Both the position numbers and the translations under genes were made by a program. A stretch of DNA of 64,000 nucleotides, from the NCBI GenBank assembly GCA_903813345.2, contig CAIIXF020000010.1, positions 28,358,425 through 28,422,424 of the forward strand, given 5' to 3'. Of the stretch, positions 12,672-23,725 are shown one piece after another. The stretch comes from Owenia fusiformis (Eukaryota > Annelida > Polychaeta > Sabellida > Oweniidae). The number at the start of each line of letters is the position of its first letter. The stretch's first letter is position 1. Under the pieces are notes generated by a model. The model worked only from the letters and a program-made list of their open reading frames with translations. It was not told the DNA's origin and made no database searches.

Positions 12672-14058
12672 ATGATTATGACCTTTTTGCTATTACTCTA
12701 CATTGCATGCCAATCAAGACACAATGACATGTCTGAGTTTTTCAAATATGAAAACCATGAGTTCCCGCCATCCCTACATAACCACGGAGCCATGAGACCT
12801 ACAACAAAAGCAGACTTACTTAAATGTCAAGAAGCTAAGCCAGATGGATCTGAAGTATTGGAAAATCAACCTGCAGATGCAATTTTAATAGATGGCATCC
12901 TTCTGGTCCATGTGATGCATCCTGGTGTGGCTACCAACTTCAGAGAATATGGTACCAATGTCTCATCCCAAGTTAAGGCGGCCTATCGAAGGTGTTTCAA
13001 GATAAGATGTTATCTGGGATGTCTACCTATAAAACAGTAGGAAGTCCCTGACAAGGACTCATTGTGGCAATGGATGGTTTATGCAGAGAATGTGATGCCC
13101 CAGAATTGGTTAAGCTTTCTAAGAAACAACCAGAACAAGACTGAGCTGTTAGCATTCCTGGCCAACTCTATTTTTGAGGTTGATGTTTATGACTATTGCG
13201 GAATCTGTTGAAGTGCTTTCCTCAGTTGCCAGTTACAGTAATGATTGAACCTTGTACTCATGAAGAAGCTGATACTACACTAGACTCTTTGTTCAGGTAA
13301 AACAGATGACCTTAGAGGGTAAAAAAGACTTCATAATCAGAATCAGTAGAGATACTCGTGTAGTCGTTCTTGCCATGGCTGCAGCATTAGGGTACAATAA
13401 GTGTCAATCTGGATTGCCTTCTGACCTCTCAAAAATTACAGGTATTAAATTATATTATATAACTGCACCATTCTTTGGCCATAGCAAAGAATCTGCCCTT
13501 CAAGCTATGGAATGTGTTCAAGGAAGTTACTCCAGCTTTTCTACAAGTAGCACAAATGGTTACAACAAACCTGACTTTGTCATGCCATCCAGTCCCTGAA
13601 ACGTTTTACTGTTCTAGTATATGATCGAACCAGCAACCAGATAGATATCGATGCAGCACAAAGGCAAATGTTCTGTGATGGCAATACAGTCATTGATAGA
13701 ATGCCACCAACAAAAGGAGCCCTTGCACAGAAAATTTTAAGAACTTGCTAACCAAGGTGGTATAGTTTCGGGCCAACTGTACAATCTCAATCCAACATAG
13801 GTATCGGAGTTCTCAACATGGGGCTGGCAGTATGACATGTCCCTCCTGGTGCCACTGTATACAGCCCTTCCTCAAGCAGCATGTGAAGCATTGGTCAAGT
13901 GTGGGTGCAAGGTGAAATGTGGTCCTAGGTGCACATGTTACAAAAATGGATTTCTATGCATTGCTATGTGCAAATGCCATGGTCAATGCAAAAAATGGAA
14001 AGAAAGTAGCGGACATAAAGTTGAGCCTTGTGGGACTCCAGTTTTCACACAAAAATGA
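12672..14058 (+). pseudogene. Right-arm transposon-type gene, tandem copy 2, broken
   Basis: Frames at 12672-13040, 13306-13599 and 13837-14058 match those of copy 1, with the same stops between them. Confidence 0.6.
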
Positions 14059-14334
14059 TCCAATGACTTTAAATGGATATGAGCTTCTGATAGGTACTGT
14101 TATTAGTAATGTTTAATCAGTATACATCTATTTTGACTTATTAAATCATAACGTTTAGTCATTTTTTATGATTTTTGATACATCGCGGCGGCCATCTTGG
14201 ATTTTCGGTGAAAAAGTCAATGGATTGCTTGGTGCCACTTCAGGTTTTCAAAAGAATGGTATGAAGTTTTGAAATCCACCTTAAAATTGCTTCTATATAT
14301 TTTTGAAATATTTTCACCTAAATATTCCTGACTA

Positions 14335-15127
14335 CCTGTTGAATTGAGATTTCAAATATAGGAGATATATTATTCTCGTATATTATTGCAAGTTGTTCAC
14401 TTAAGTGCATCTACAGTACATGTATATGCATATGTAACTGCATTTTAGTTGGCCAGATGGGAGTTGTTAATACATGTAATGATATATTATCACTATGGTT
14501 GCATTTTGTTGAATGAAACAGGACTGGGCTATAAAGGTACACATACATGTATGACTCATAATGAGCCAACTTTGTTTGTGGTTCCAAGGAGGATTGGCTC
14601 CCAAAATGGAAAATATTGAGTTGCATCCCTGGACCAAATCCTTCTTGTTGTGATTCCTTAAGACATGTTATTATTGTCAAAATACATAAAATAATTCTTT
14701 ATTAAATGTTATTAGATTCTATTGTAGGGTATTAGACTAGTGCAATGTTTTATAAGTTAACATGTTTATGTATTTATTCTCTCCTATCATTCCAACATTT
14801 TGTGCAATGTATTAGTTAATGAAAACACAGAATGAAACCCTGTATTACAATTATTTTAAATACAGAATAAAATTTTATTAAATATAAGGAACACCTCTTA
14901 AATTGTGTTCCATATGTAATGTTAATGATTCAAACATGACTATATTCACACCTTCTATAAACTGTGAACAAAGTCAACATTTCAACTACATGTAGGGTAT
15001 ATCCGTCAACACTACCCCTGTTAATATGTGTTACGTCATAACGGCAGGCCATAGAAATGGCGGACCATTAAATGAATATTCGAAAATTTTGGTGAGTTTT
15101 AATGTTCGAATTGTAACTAAGACCTCA
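14335..15127. other. Intergenic, no feature recognised
   Basis: AT-rich sequence between the palindromic tandem and the cGAS-like gene. No coding exon seen. Confidence 0.4.
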
Positions 15128-15260
15128 GAGCAGGTGTTATAATGCCGAATACACCCCTTAGGGCTAGGCACAAAAGCTTTCAAATCCCTCACTCCCTTCG
15201 GTCATTCGGGGTACATAAAACATTTATGCCGGGGTGTATTTGTCGATATACCACCTGCTC
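15128..15260. mobile_element. 133-bp MITE or hairpin with GAGCAGGTG ends
   Basis: Left GAGCAGGTGTTATAATGCC and right end ATACCACCTGCTC are inverted, as are the inner ACACCCC and GGGGTGT blocks. A second internal palindrome lies between them (CTTTCAAATCCCTC, CCTTCGGTCATTCGGGG). Confidence 0.65.
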
Positions 15261-15814
15261 TTCATTCTATATTTCTTAATTAACAAAAATGTATTTAAAG
15301 ATGAAGATTTTATTTAATTGGTAGTAGATTCACATTTTAGTTTCACAAATGACTTTCCATGATCTAGCTACTTTGCACGTAATGATCGTCTTTCTAATTT
15401 TTCTAATTTCAATTATATTCATGTCTAGATTTAAAAGAAATAGCATATCAACATTTTTCAACGCTTCTGGTGTACTTTGCTAGTCTTTCATTAAGCCTCT
15501 TTTTCATTTCCTTTACATGGGATTGATCGGGAATGGGGTTGGGGCAACAAGGGGGCTTGACACAACACTTTTTTCTGTCTCTCAATCAATATAAATTATA
15601 AAGGTCAATTGAAGTAATCCTTAACTTATTTTTGCCATTTGAAAATCATTTTAAATGAATTCAATGTTTGAGTATTTATGAAATAGAATGGATAATGAAC
15701 TACCTTTTATCATATTCTACTCATATGAGATGGTTAATGATGCTTTAGAGTTGTTTCTGTCATCTCTCCATGTTACTGTATGTTGTTGTGATGAATTTGG
15801 TTTATACATTTCAT

Positions 15815-16643
15815 TTACTTTTTTAAGGCTTCACATAAAGTAGGCAAATGTTCATTGTCATGATACTTTGTGTTCTCCTCAATGAAAAGTGTTTCCCACC
15901 ACTCTGTAGATTCTGTATGACTCACATGCTGGAAGAACCACATAAATCCTACACATGTGAAAGGGGTGATCAATCCCTTTTCTTTTGGGAAGAACCTGTC
16001 TTGAATATATACTTGTTGTCGAGAGTAATGTACTTTAACATATAACTCATCTAGATTACTAGGTTTGTCAGGATTAAGCATCTGAACAATATTTCTGTAA
16101 CATTCCCCCACATTGGTTGCTTGACATGTTTGTTGATGTTGCCATACCAGTGTTAGGGTCTCATAACTGGCAGTTGGCTGTGATGTTCCTAGATGATGAA
16201 ATGTTTTTTTGAGAATGTGATTGATAAGTTTAAGAGTAAGGTAAAGTTCTCTATGGGATTCTGACAACTCATACTTTTTAGGAGGATCGACAGGATTTTC
16301 TTTCCAATGGGTGCTGTCAGGCCAGCCAGGATGGCCACAGCTACAGGACCTGTCACAATGTTCACCAGATACCATGACACATCGTCCAAGATTGGCAACT
16401 CTACCTTCTATAGAGAAACACAGGTCTACTTTAGCAGTACACAGAGGGGCACCAATCTTCAGTGTTATACATGGACCATGAAATAGTCCCTCACATACAC
16501 TAATATGTCCTAATGGGACGTCAAGGTCTTCATCCTTATGTTTATGCTCATCTTTGGAAGTCAATGAGTTTATTTGACTGAGGGCACATTTCACAGCTTT
16601 GTGCAGTTTAGTTAGATATATTTCATACGGAAAGCTATAGGGG
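15815..16643 (-). CDS. cGAS-like/Mab-21 nucleotidyltransferase, C-terminal exon
   Basis: The open frame runs from 16699 to the stop at 15815; the part upstream of about 16643 lies inside a repeat and is probably intron. Family features: the helix EIYLTKLHKAVKCAL, then GPCITLKIG and VDLCFSIEG, the strand carrying the third metal-binding aspartate, then a WPDSTHWKENP segment and KYELSESHRELYLTLKLI typical of the Mab-21 C-lobe. It pairs with the N-terminal exon at 19.8-20.3 kb. A Cys/His cluster (HCDRSCSCGH) sits about 20 residues after the catalytic strand; its position does not match the cGAS zinc thumb. The splice acceptor is unresolved. Confidence 0.78.
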
Positions 16644-16720
16644 ACATGCGCATAATTCAAATTCGAATGGAGTTTTAACATGGGAGTGATATCACACACC
16701 GCGGCCCAGTCAGATAGATT
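16624..16720. repeat. Inverted repeat, left boundary of the cGAS-like intron insert
   Basis: The sequence beginning ACGGAAAGC and containing TGGAGTTTTAACATGGGAG, then TGATATCACACACCGCGG, reappears in reverse complement at about 19707-19806. Identity is about 85-90% over roughly 95 bp. Confidence 0.8.
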
Positions 16721-16728
16721 TCATCGCG

Positions 16729-16800
16729 CACTGAATGAATTACAGGGGCCGCGTTTTGCAAAGTTAATTAAAATAAAGTGCGCAGAAATTCCGGCATTCA
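16729..16800. repeat. GCGCACT...AGTGCGC palindromic module
   Basis: GCGCACTGAATGAATTACA followed by GGGGC, GCGTT and AATAAAGTGCGCAGAAAT. The same module is in direct orientation at about 19649-19712, and partly at 19579-19630. It is CpG-rich compared with its AT-rich surroundings. Confidence 0.6.
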
Positions 16801-17269
16801 GTGCGCGATGAAAAAATGATTATCTGTGAAAAAATGATTATCTGTGAATAAATAACGAATAAAAATTCGTAGCACCACGAATTTGATTTTTTTCGAAAGA
16901 CTGCGCAGTGAACCAGCGAAATGACAATTTTGGATAATATTGATGGCTCTAACGAGGAGAAATTTGAGATTTCCTGATTCTAGCGCGCAGCACATCCAGG
17001 ACCATGATGCGCACTTTTATCAGATTCGATTCTAATATGGTTTCAAAGATAATGTTCATTAAAAGAGGGCGTATGCATACAGATTACAAGTGGCGTTATG
17101 TTGAAGTGACCCTTGCACTTGGGTTCCATTGAAAATATATTATTTTGGGCCATTTCATATCTTTTAATTGATATTGTATAAAATATTTTCAATGTTTGAA
17201 AATTATAATCTTATAAATAACATTTTATGTAATAAAACTGTAACGAAATGGTAAATACGGAATATGATG

Positions 17270-18835
17270 CAATACAATGCAGTGCAATATGATGTTATAC
17301 AATGCAGTGCAATATGATGCAATACAATGTGGTACAAAATGATGTAATACAATGCGGTGCAATATGATGCAATACAATGCAGAGCAATATGTGCAATACA
17401 ACGCAGTGCAATATGATGCAATACAATGTAGTGTAATATGATGCAATACAAAGCAGTGTTATATGATGCAAAAAATGCAGTGCAATATGATACAATACAA
17501 TGTAGTGCAATATAATACAATAAAATGCAGTGCAATACGATGCAATGCAATAGAGTGCAATATAATGCAATACAATGCAGTGCAATGCAATACAGTGCAA
17601 AACAATGCCGTGCAGTGCAATACAATGTAGTTCATTTCAATACAATGCACTGCAATACAATGTGGTACAGTGCAATACAATGCAGTGCAATACAATACAT
17701 CGCAGTTCAATACAGTGCAATACAATGTAGTGCAATGCAGTGCAATAAAATACAATACAGTGCAATTCAATACAATGCAATACAACACAGTGCAATACAA
17801 TACAATGCTGTGCAATACAATACATTACACTGCAATAAAATACAATGCAGTGTAATAAAATGCAGTGTAAATCAAGACAATGCAATACAATACTGTGCAA
17901 TACAATACAGTGCAATATAATACAATGCAGTACATTGCAATGCAGTGCAATACAATATGGTGCAGTGCAATATATTGCTGTGCAATACAAAGCAATGCAG
18001 TGTAATACAATACAGTGCAACACAATGTGGTACAGTGCAATACAATGTAGTGCAATGCAGTGCAATAAAATACAATACAGTTACAATGTAGTTCATTTCA
18101 ATACAATGCAGTGCAATACAATGTGGTACAGTGCAATACAATGCAGTGCAATACAATACATCGCAGTTCAATACAGTGCAGTGCAATACAATACAGTGCA
18201 ATACAATACATCGCAGTTCAGTGCAGTGCAATACAATACAGTGCAATACAATACATCGCAGTTCAATACAGTGCAATACAATGTAGTGCAATGAAGTGCA
18301 ATAAAATACAATACAGTGCAATTCAATACAATGCAATACAATACAGTGCAATACAAAACAATGCTGTGCAATAAAATACAATGCAGTGTAATAAAATGCA
18401 GTGTAATTCAAGACAATGCAATACAATACAGTGCAATATAATACAATGCAGTGCACTGCAATGCAATGCAATACAATATGGTGCAGTGCAATATATTGCA
18501 GTGCAATTCAAAACAATGCAGTGTAATACAATGCAGTGCAACACAATGTGGTACAGTGCAATACATTATAATGCAGTGCAATACAATACAATGCAGCGCA
18601 ATACAATGTAGTACACTGCAGTACAATACAATGCAGTGCAATAAAGTACAATGCAGTGCAATATAATATAATACAGTGCAATACAGTACAATATAATGCA
18701 ATAGAATACAATGCAGTGCAATATGATACATTGCAGTACAATACAATAAAATGCAGTACAATACAATACAATGATGTGCTATACAATACAATACAATGCA
18801 ATGTAATACAATTCAATGCTATGAATGTACACCTT
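17270..18835. repeat. Pentanucleotide array, (RTRCA)n, about 1.5 kb
   Basis: Nearly every five-base step reads ATACA, ATGCA or GTGCA. The period of five leaves many long open frames on both strands, giving cysteine/histidine/leucine- or glutamine/asparagine-rich translations; none has a coding signal. It lies inside the insert between the two cGAS-like exons. Higher-order blocks (for example near 17690-17760, 18140-18200 and 18240-18310) repeat almost exactly. Confidence 0.92.
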
Positions 18836-19022
18836 CTACAGTCAAATAAACACAGATAAAATTGTAATAGTATGTTAGTGTATGGAGTTTGAAGTGGGTG
18901 GGGGATACAATTACCACTGAGTCTGCTGATTGATGACTTAATAACTTAGAAAAGATCTCCTAGCTTTTAACAGGTGGCACTTATGTCTACCTTATGTTCT
19001 TGAACAATCTCGTCTAAGAATA

Positions 19023-19203
19023 CAGACCCGTATCCTGGATTAACCTGGGGGAGTGGTTTTACCAAGGGGGAGATTTTGCCAAGAGGGGGGAGCTTTTTGA
19101 CAAAAAATCATGCGAAAAGTGCTAAGAATGGTGAAAAACTGCATGATTTTGAACGAATATTTGGCAAGGGGGAGGGGGGTGAGGCCCCCTGGCTACGGCC
19201 ATG
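19023..19203. mobile_element. MITE related to the CAGGCCCGTAGCC family
   Basis: Starts CAGACCCGTATCCTGG and ends CCCTGGCTACGGCCATG, weakly inverted. The internal AAAATCATGC and GGCAAGGGGG words are shared with the copies at 39598 and 54980. Confidence 0.45.
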
Positions 19204-19706
19204 GAATACATATAGGAACTTTCCTTCTCCCAGAAGAAATGCTATACAGGTATTACATCAATCATTCTGGTATTTTGTATACGAAGGTCTGTAGTTACTT
19301 TATTGAAAGATGGCAGTGTACACTGTGTACTACCATTTTGAGGTCAGTTTGACTTTATAATTCTGCGCACTATAATCTGTAATTCTCATAGATATCCTCT
19401 CTAGAGGCATCACTGTGATCCAAAATTACAATTTCGCAGGTCAAGTCTGCAGTCTTTCGAAAAAAGTTGATTTCGTTGTGCTAACCTTTCTTGTTGGGCA
19501 TTTATTAACAGAAAACTATAATTACATCGCGCCAGCATATACAAGCTTCAGCGCGATATTTTGAGTGTGTTAATAAATAAAGTGCGCAGAAATCGATCTT
19601 ACTGGGCCGCGTTGTGCGATATCACTCATAAACAATTTTTAATTGCGCACTGAATGAATTACAAGGGGCGCGTTGTGCAAAGTGAATTAAATAAATAAAG
19701 TGCGCA

Positions 19707-19806
19707 GAAATATATCTGACTGGGCCGCGGTGTGTGATATCACCCCCATGTTAAAACTCCATTGAATTTTAAATTCTGCGGTATATCCCCTTTCGCTTTC
19801 CGTAAT
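19707..19806. repeat. Inverted repeat, right boundary of the cGAS-like intron insert
   Basis: Reverse complement of 16624-16720. It overlaps the 3' end of the open frame of the N-terminal exon, so that frame's last 35 or so residues come from the repeat and not from the protein family. Confidence 0.8.
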
Positions 19807-19856
19807 TTCACCACATTTAAGGTGTAATGATTCACTGCAAAATGTTCTATCACCTT

Positions 19857-20340
19857 CATGGTATGGCCCACTTAGATTTTGTTCACACAAGTCACAAAGA
19901 TTGTCCCTAACAGCTGCATTGATCACTTTGATATAAACATATCCCTCGTCTTTTTTCTGGCAATTCGCCTTCACATCCTCCACTACAACAGTCTCTTTAT
20001 TAAACATTGCCAGGATTGGCATATAGTCCAGCTCATCAGGCTTTAATATCTTAGTTCCCTTATAGCTACTTCCTTGTCTCACAATCTTAGATGAGCTCAA
20101 CCGAGAGTCATATTCACCAACTTTTGCACAAATGGTTTGTATTTTGTCCTCTATGTATGATATATGCTCTTGAAGTTTATCCTCTGGATATCTATTTCTC
20201 ACATCTGCATTCTTAGCAATATATTTCACAAATCTGCTTAAATGGTCTTCTGTTGTTGTGGAAATTTCATTACATTCTTTCTGATGTTTTTCAGCTGGAA
20301 ATGGCCCAATAAAGACTGGTAATACAGTGTTAGATGCCAT
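19857..20340 (-). CDS. cGAS-like/Mab-21 nucleotidyltransferase, N-terminal exon
   Basis: ATG at 20340; the frame stays open to 19687 but family-like sequence stops near 19857. The nucleotidyltransferase signature is GSSYKGTKILKPDELDYM: G90-S91-S92 of the glycine/serine loop, and E103 and D105, which with D92 of the downstream exon would bind the catalytic metals. After it comes YVYIKV, a core strand. The preceding part is helical, as expected for the spine helix. cGAS-like receptors make cyclic nucleotide signals on sensing nucleic acid; many Mab-21 relatives are uncharacterised, but the intact acidic triad favours an active enzyme. A donor-like GAAG|GTGATA lies at about 19857. Confidence 0.8.
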
Positions 20341-22021
20341 AATTTTTCATAAGTAGCATCTAAAATATTATATATTATTAGACTTTATGTACTGTATTTT
20401 CAAAAGCTAGTAATGTATTATCTTGTACACAACATATATGTTGTGTTGTCTTCTATATGTATGATATATGTTCTTTATCACATGAGTATCTATTTTTGAC
20501 ATCAGAATGCCTCACTTTATATTTTACAAAGTCCAAAGTGCTCAAATTTTGGCTTTATTCATAAATATTCATGTATTGATGTAACTAGTCCAGTAAAAGA
20601 ATGTTAGACGCCGTAACTTTAAGGATTTGATTTTAGATCAGAAGTCGTACATTTTAAAGACACCCTGCTTGATTCTTAGTGTGTAAGGTTCATGTTATTT
20701 TGTTAATATTTGACTTCAGAAATAATTAATTTCAAATCATTGATAATATTTATTTTCGAAAGCAGTTGTTTTTAATGTAAATGTAACTTTTTGAGATTTA
20801 AACATTTAAATTAATAGCTCTACCCATTTCTTTTTGATTAATGGCCCTTGGAAAAGTTTATACCTCTTTATAAAGTGAAGATGTAGAAACTTTTTTTATT
20901 TCAAAAAGTTGTTTTTAAAACTTTTTGTTCGAATGAATTGTGAACTTATTTTTTTTCAAATAACTTTTTAAGTCATGACAAGTTACAATGACATTTCAAC
21001 CGAATTCAGACTCGAACTCAAAATTCAAATTTCAAACTCTGCTTAGGTACAGCAGTCACTCTGGCTTTATTGTCATTCATGCAGCGGTGATGTATCACTG
21101 TTCTTATCTTACAAAACACAGACAATTAAGATGCATTGTCTTTTGTGCAAACATAGAGGTGTAAGGTTAAGAACATCATATATGATCACTTGGTCGATGG
21201 GTGCTAATTTAAGTGCTGCTATTGAGTGTGTATAAAACATTTTATTTATTTATTTTTTAAAAAATGGCTGAATCTTGTTTTCTGGCGGCCATTTTAAACT
21301 TTTTCAATAAAACTTGTTATTCACCATTTCAGGAAATCGCTCATCCGATCTTTTCCAAATTTCTACACACAGGTTTTTCTTATATTTGGAAACGAAAGGA
21401 ATTTTTAGAAATGGTTTCTCAGCAATTTTTGATTACAACTAGGAAGTCAATTTTAAAAAAATGCCCCCAATTACTCATAGGGTTGTTTGAGGACCCCTTA
21501 AAAAAGGCTTAATCAGCAATTTTCATAACTGCTACCTGATTTAGAAACATCATTTTTAAGATATAGTTTCTTAATAATTATTAAATGACTATAGAATGAA
21601 GTTCCTCTGATGTTATTTTTGAGAAATGCTTCACTCAATTTCATTAACCATTTTCAATGATTTAACTATGAAACTCACCCAGTGTAGACAGTAAGAATTC
21701 ATATTGACAGTAAAGTAAAATACTTTCTACACAAAACTTATCTTTGTATTTCTGGACTAATAGCTTAATTTGTACATAATGAATCAAACAAATGCAACAT
21801 GTACAAAATAATTTGATGCATAAACACATTATCAATATATGTCTGTCACGGATTGCTTTGTATGATTTAAACAAAATTATGAATCTACAAATGTACATAT
21901 GTTATTGGAAATGTTTCAAAACATTGTATATCACTTTGTTTAAACATTGATAATACATCTGTTATAATAAAAAATCTCATAATTGATTGTCAAATAACAA
22001 GAGCATAACTTGCATAAAATA
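20341..22021. other. Intergenic region, no gene recognised
   Basis: AT-rich sequence. An 82-codon frame at 21264-21512 has no recognisable domain; its GGCGGCCATTTT context resembles repeat DNA elsewhere in the window. The upstream control region of the cGAS-like gene should lie at the left end. Confidence 0.35.
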
Positions 22022-22140
22022 GAATAAAACAAGGCATTAAAACGCAAAATGTCACAACCTGCCATTTGTTACAGACACTAAACTCTAACTGCTGAACACC
22101 AAACACCATTATAATCACCCCTTCTGGTGGTGACATAAAG
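22022..22140. repeat. Dispersed GTCACC short repeat, copy 3
   Basis: Forward orientation: AAGGCATTAAAACGC, then a GTCACAACCTGCCATTTG block, and end TTCTGGTGGTGACAT. Confidence 0.6.
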
Positions 22141-22879
22141 ATTGACCTACAATATTTGCATGGAAACATAAATCGGGAATGTGCTTTACTTCCTTTTTTG
22201 ATTTTTATCAAATCATATTAAAAAATATAGCCACATAGAGATTCAATTGTACAAACAATATGATTATAATATAATAGATATATAAAACTATCACATAATA
22301 CTATGTATTTACACAGATCTATGAACAATAATACCTTTCCAAAAAAACTGCTACATTTCGCATCACCAAAGAAGCTAGGATATATTTGAAAGAAACTGGA
22401 CCAGCTTATTTTTAGCATATATAAGAAATAATAACATGACAACTGGTCCCTCGATTCAACCTTTATAATAGCAAACACCGGCCAGTGACAAATGTCCCTC
22501 TATATGGGAGCTTAGCATTGTCAAATAGTTTGCATCCACGATCAATTAGTTTACTTTTTCATTAGGAGTCTATGTTTCTACAGCTAGCTGGTAGGATTGT
22601 CTGGACATAAATGATTGTAAATGTTTTCAAAATTGCAAAAATATGATGCATAAAAGTATATAAAAATAAATGGAATTCATTACAATAATATAAAAGATTT
22701 CTCTACAGCAGCTAGTTATGTACATTCAGTCAGAAGATGACTTGATTTGATCACATGTTTTGTCTCACATTTTTACAGCAATATTGCTGTTACATTGCTG
22801 TTACAACTACAAATATATTGCTGTTACAGGTATAACGCTAGCAGAAGAAGCATCTCTTCTAGCTGCTGATTGTCATTTT

Positions 22880-23412
22880 ATGATTATCCTTATAACAGCT
22901 GTTTCACACATATTATCCTTATGACAGCTGCTTCACACATATTATCCTTATGACAGCTGTTTCACACATATTATCCTTATGACAGCTGTTTCACACATAT
23001 TATCCTTATGACAGCTGTTTCACACATATTATCCTTATGACAGCTGTTTCACACATATTATCCTCATGATAGCTGGTTCACACATATTATCCTTATGATA
23101 GCTGTTTCACACATATTGTCCTTATGACAGCTGTTTCACACATATTATCCTTATGACAGCTGTTTCACACATATTATCCTTATGATAGCTGTTTCACACA
23201 TATTGTCCTTATGACAGCTGTTTCACACATATTATCCTTATGACAGCTGTTTCACACATATTATCCTCATGATAGCTGGTTCACACATATTATCCTTATG
23301 ACAGCTGTTTCACACATATTATCCTATAACAGCTGTTTCACACATATTATCCTATAACATCTGTTTCACACATATTATCCTAATGACAGCTGTTTCACAC
23401 ATATTATCCTCA
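22880..23412. repeat. 29-bp minisatellite, about 18 copies, in TRPM 3' region
   Basis: The unit is close to ACAGCTGTTTCACACATATT followed by ATCCTTATG. It begins only about 60 bp past the TRPM stop codon, so it probably lies in the 3' UTR if the transcript extends that far. Each unit has a CAGCTG E-box-like palindrome. Confidence 0.9.
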
Positions 23413-23469
23413 CAAAAGCTGGAGTTCTTTCATAGGTTGATTTGCACATATCTCACAAGCAAAAGCTGC

Positions 23470-23725
23470 TTATAATTTCTTCATTAAAAGCTGAAGTGTT
23501 TTTTCAAGAGATTCAAATTTTTCTTCGAGATTTTGAAACTTAGTGGCCAGATCCTCCTCTTGCCTTGAGTATTGTGCTGATATGAGCATTGGTTTTTTCT
23601 TTTGTTTTGAATCGGAATCATTGTCACTTGATGATGTGTTACGTAGGTAGGCCTGTTGTTTCACTGCCCTTGCTTTAGCCTCATTGTCCTGTTGCTCTTG
23701 TTTCTCCCTGCAGACCATCTTTTGG
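23470..23725 (-). CDS. TRPM exon 24 (C-terminal coiled coil)
   Basis: Residues about 1355-1439. Charged, then Ser/Asp-rich, then a heptad-like end (FQNLEEKFESLEKTLQLLMK), the usual TRPM tetramerising coil. Acceptor TTTTCCAG; TAA at 23470. Confidence 0.88.

Larger units (their letters stand above)
10919..14332. mobile_element. 3.4-kb palindromic element, copy 2 (direct tandem)
   Basis: This repeats 7503-10916 at an offset of exactly 3416 bases. The only substitution I noticed is CATCATTT at 7695 versus CATCGTTT near 11111. The two copies share a single TA (10917-10918) and copy 2 ends at another TA (14333-14334). The near-identity points to a very recent tandem duplication or an assembly duplicate. 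Confidence 0.85.

Noticed and set aside
16644-16699. CDITP at the start of the second cGAS-like frame as the third catalytic Asp
   Set aside because: It lies in the inverted repeat; the family-consistent Asp is in VDLCFSIEG further on.
17203-18859. Many 60-200 codon frames on both strands
   Set aside because: They come from the pentanucleotide array; translations are cysteine/histidine/leucine- or glutamine/asparagine-rich repeats with no other coding sign.
21264-21512. 82-codon frame
   Set aside because: No domain, no splice context, and repeat-like GGCGGCCATTTT flank.
22880-23412. Possible CRISPR array
   Set aside because: Units are contiguous with no variable spacers, and the context is eukaryotic; it is a minisatellite.
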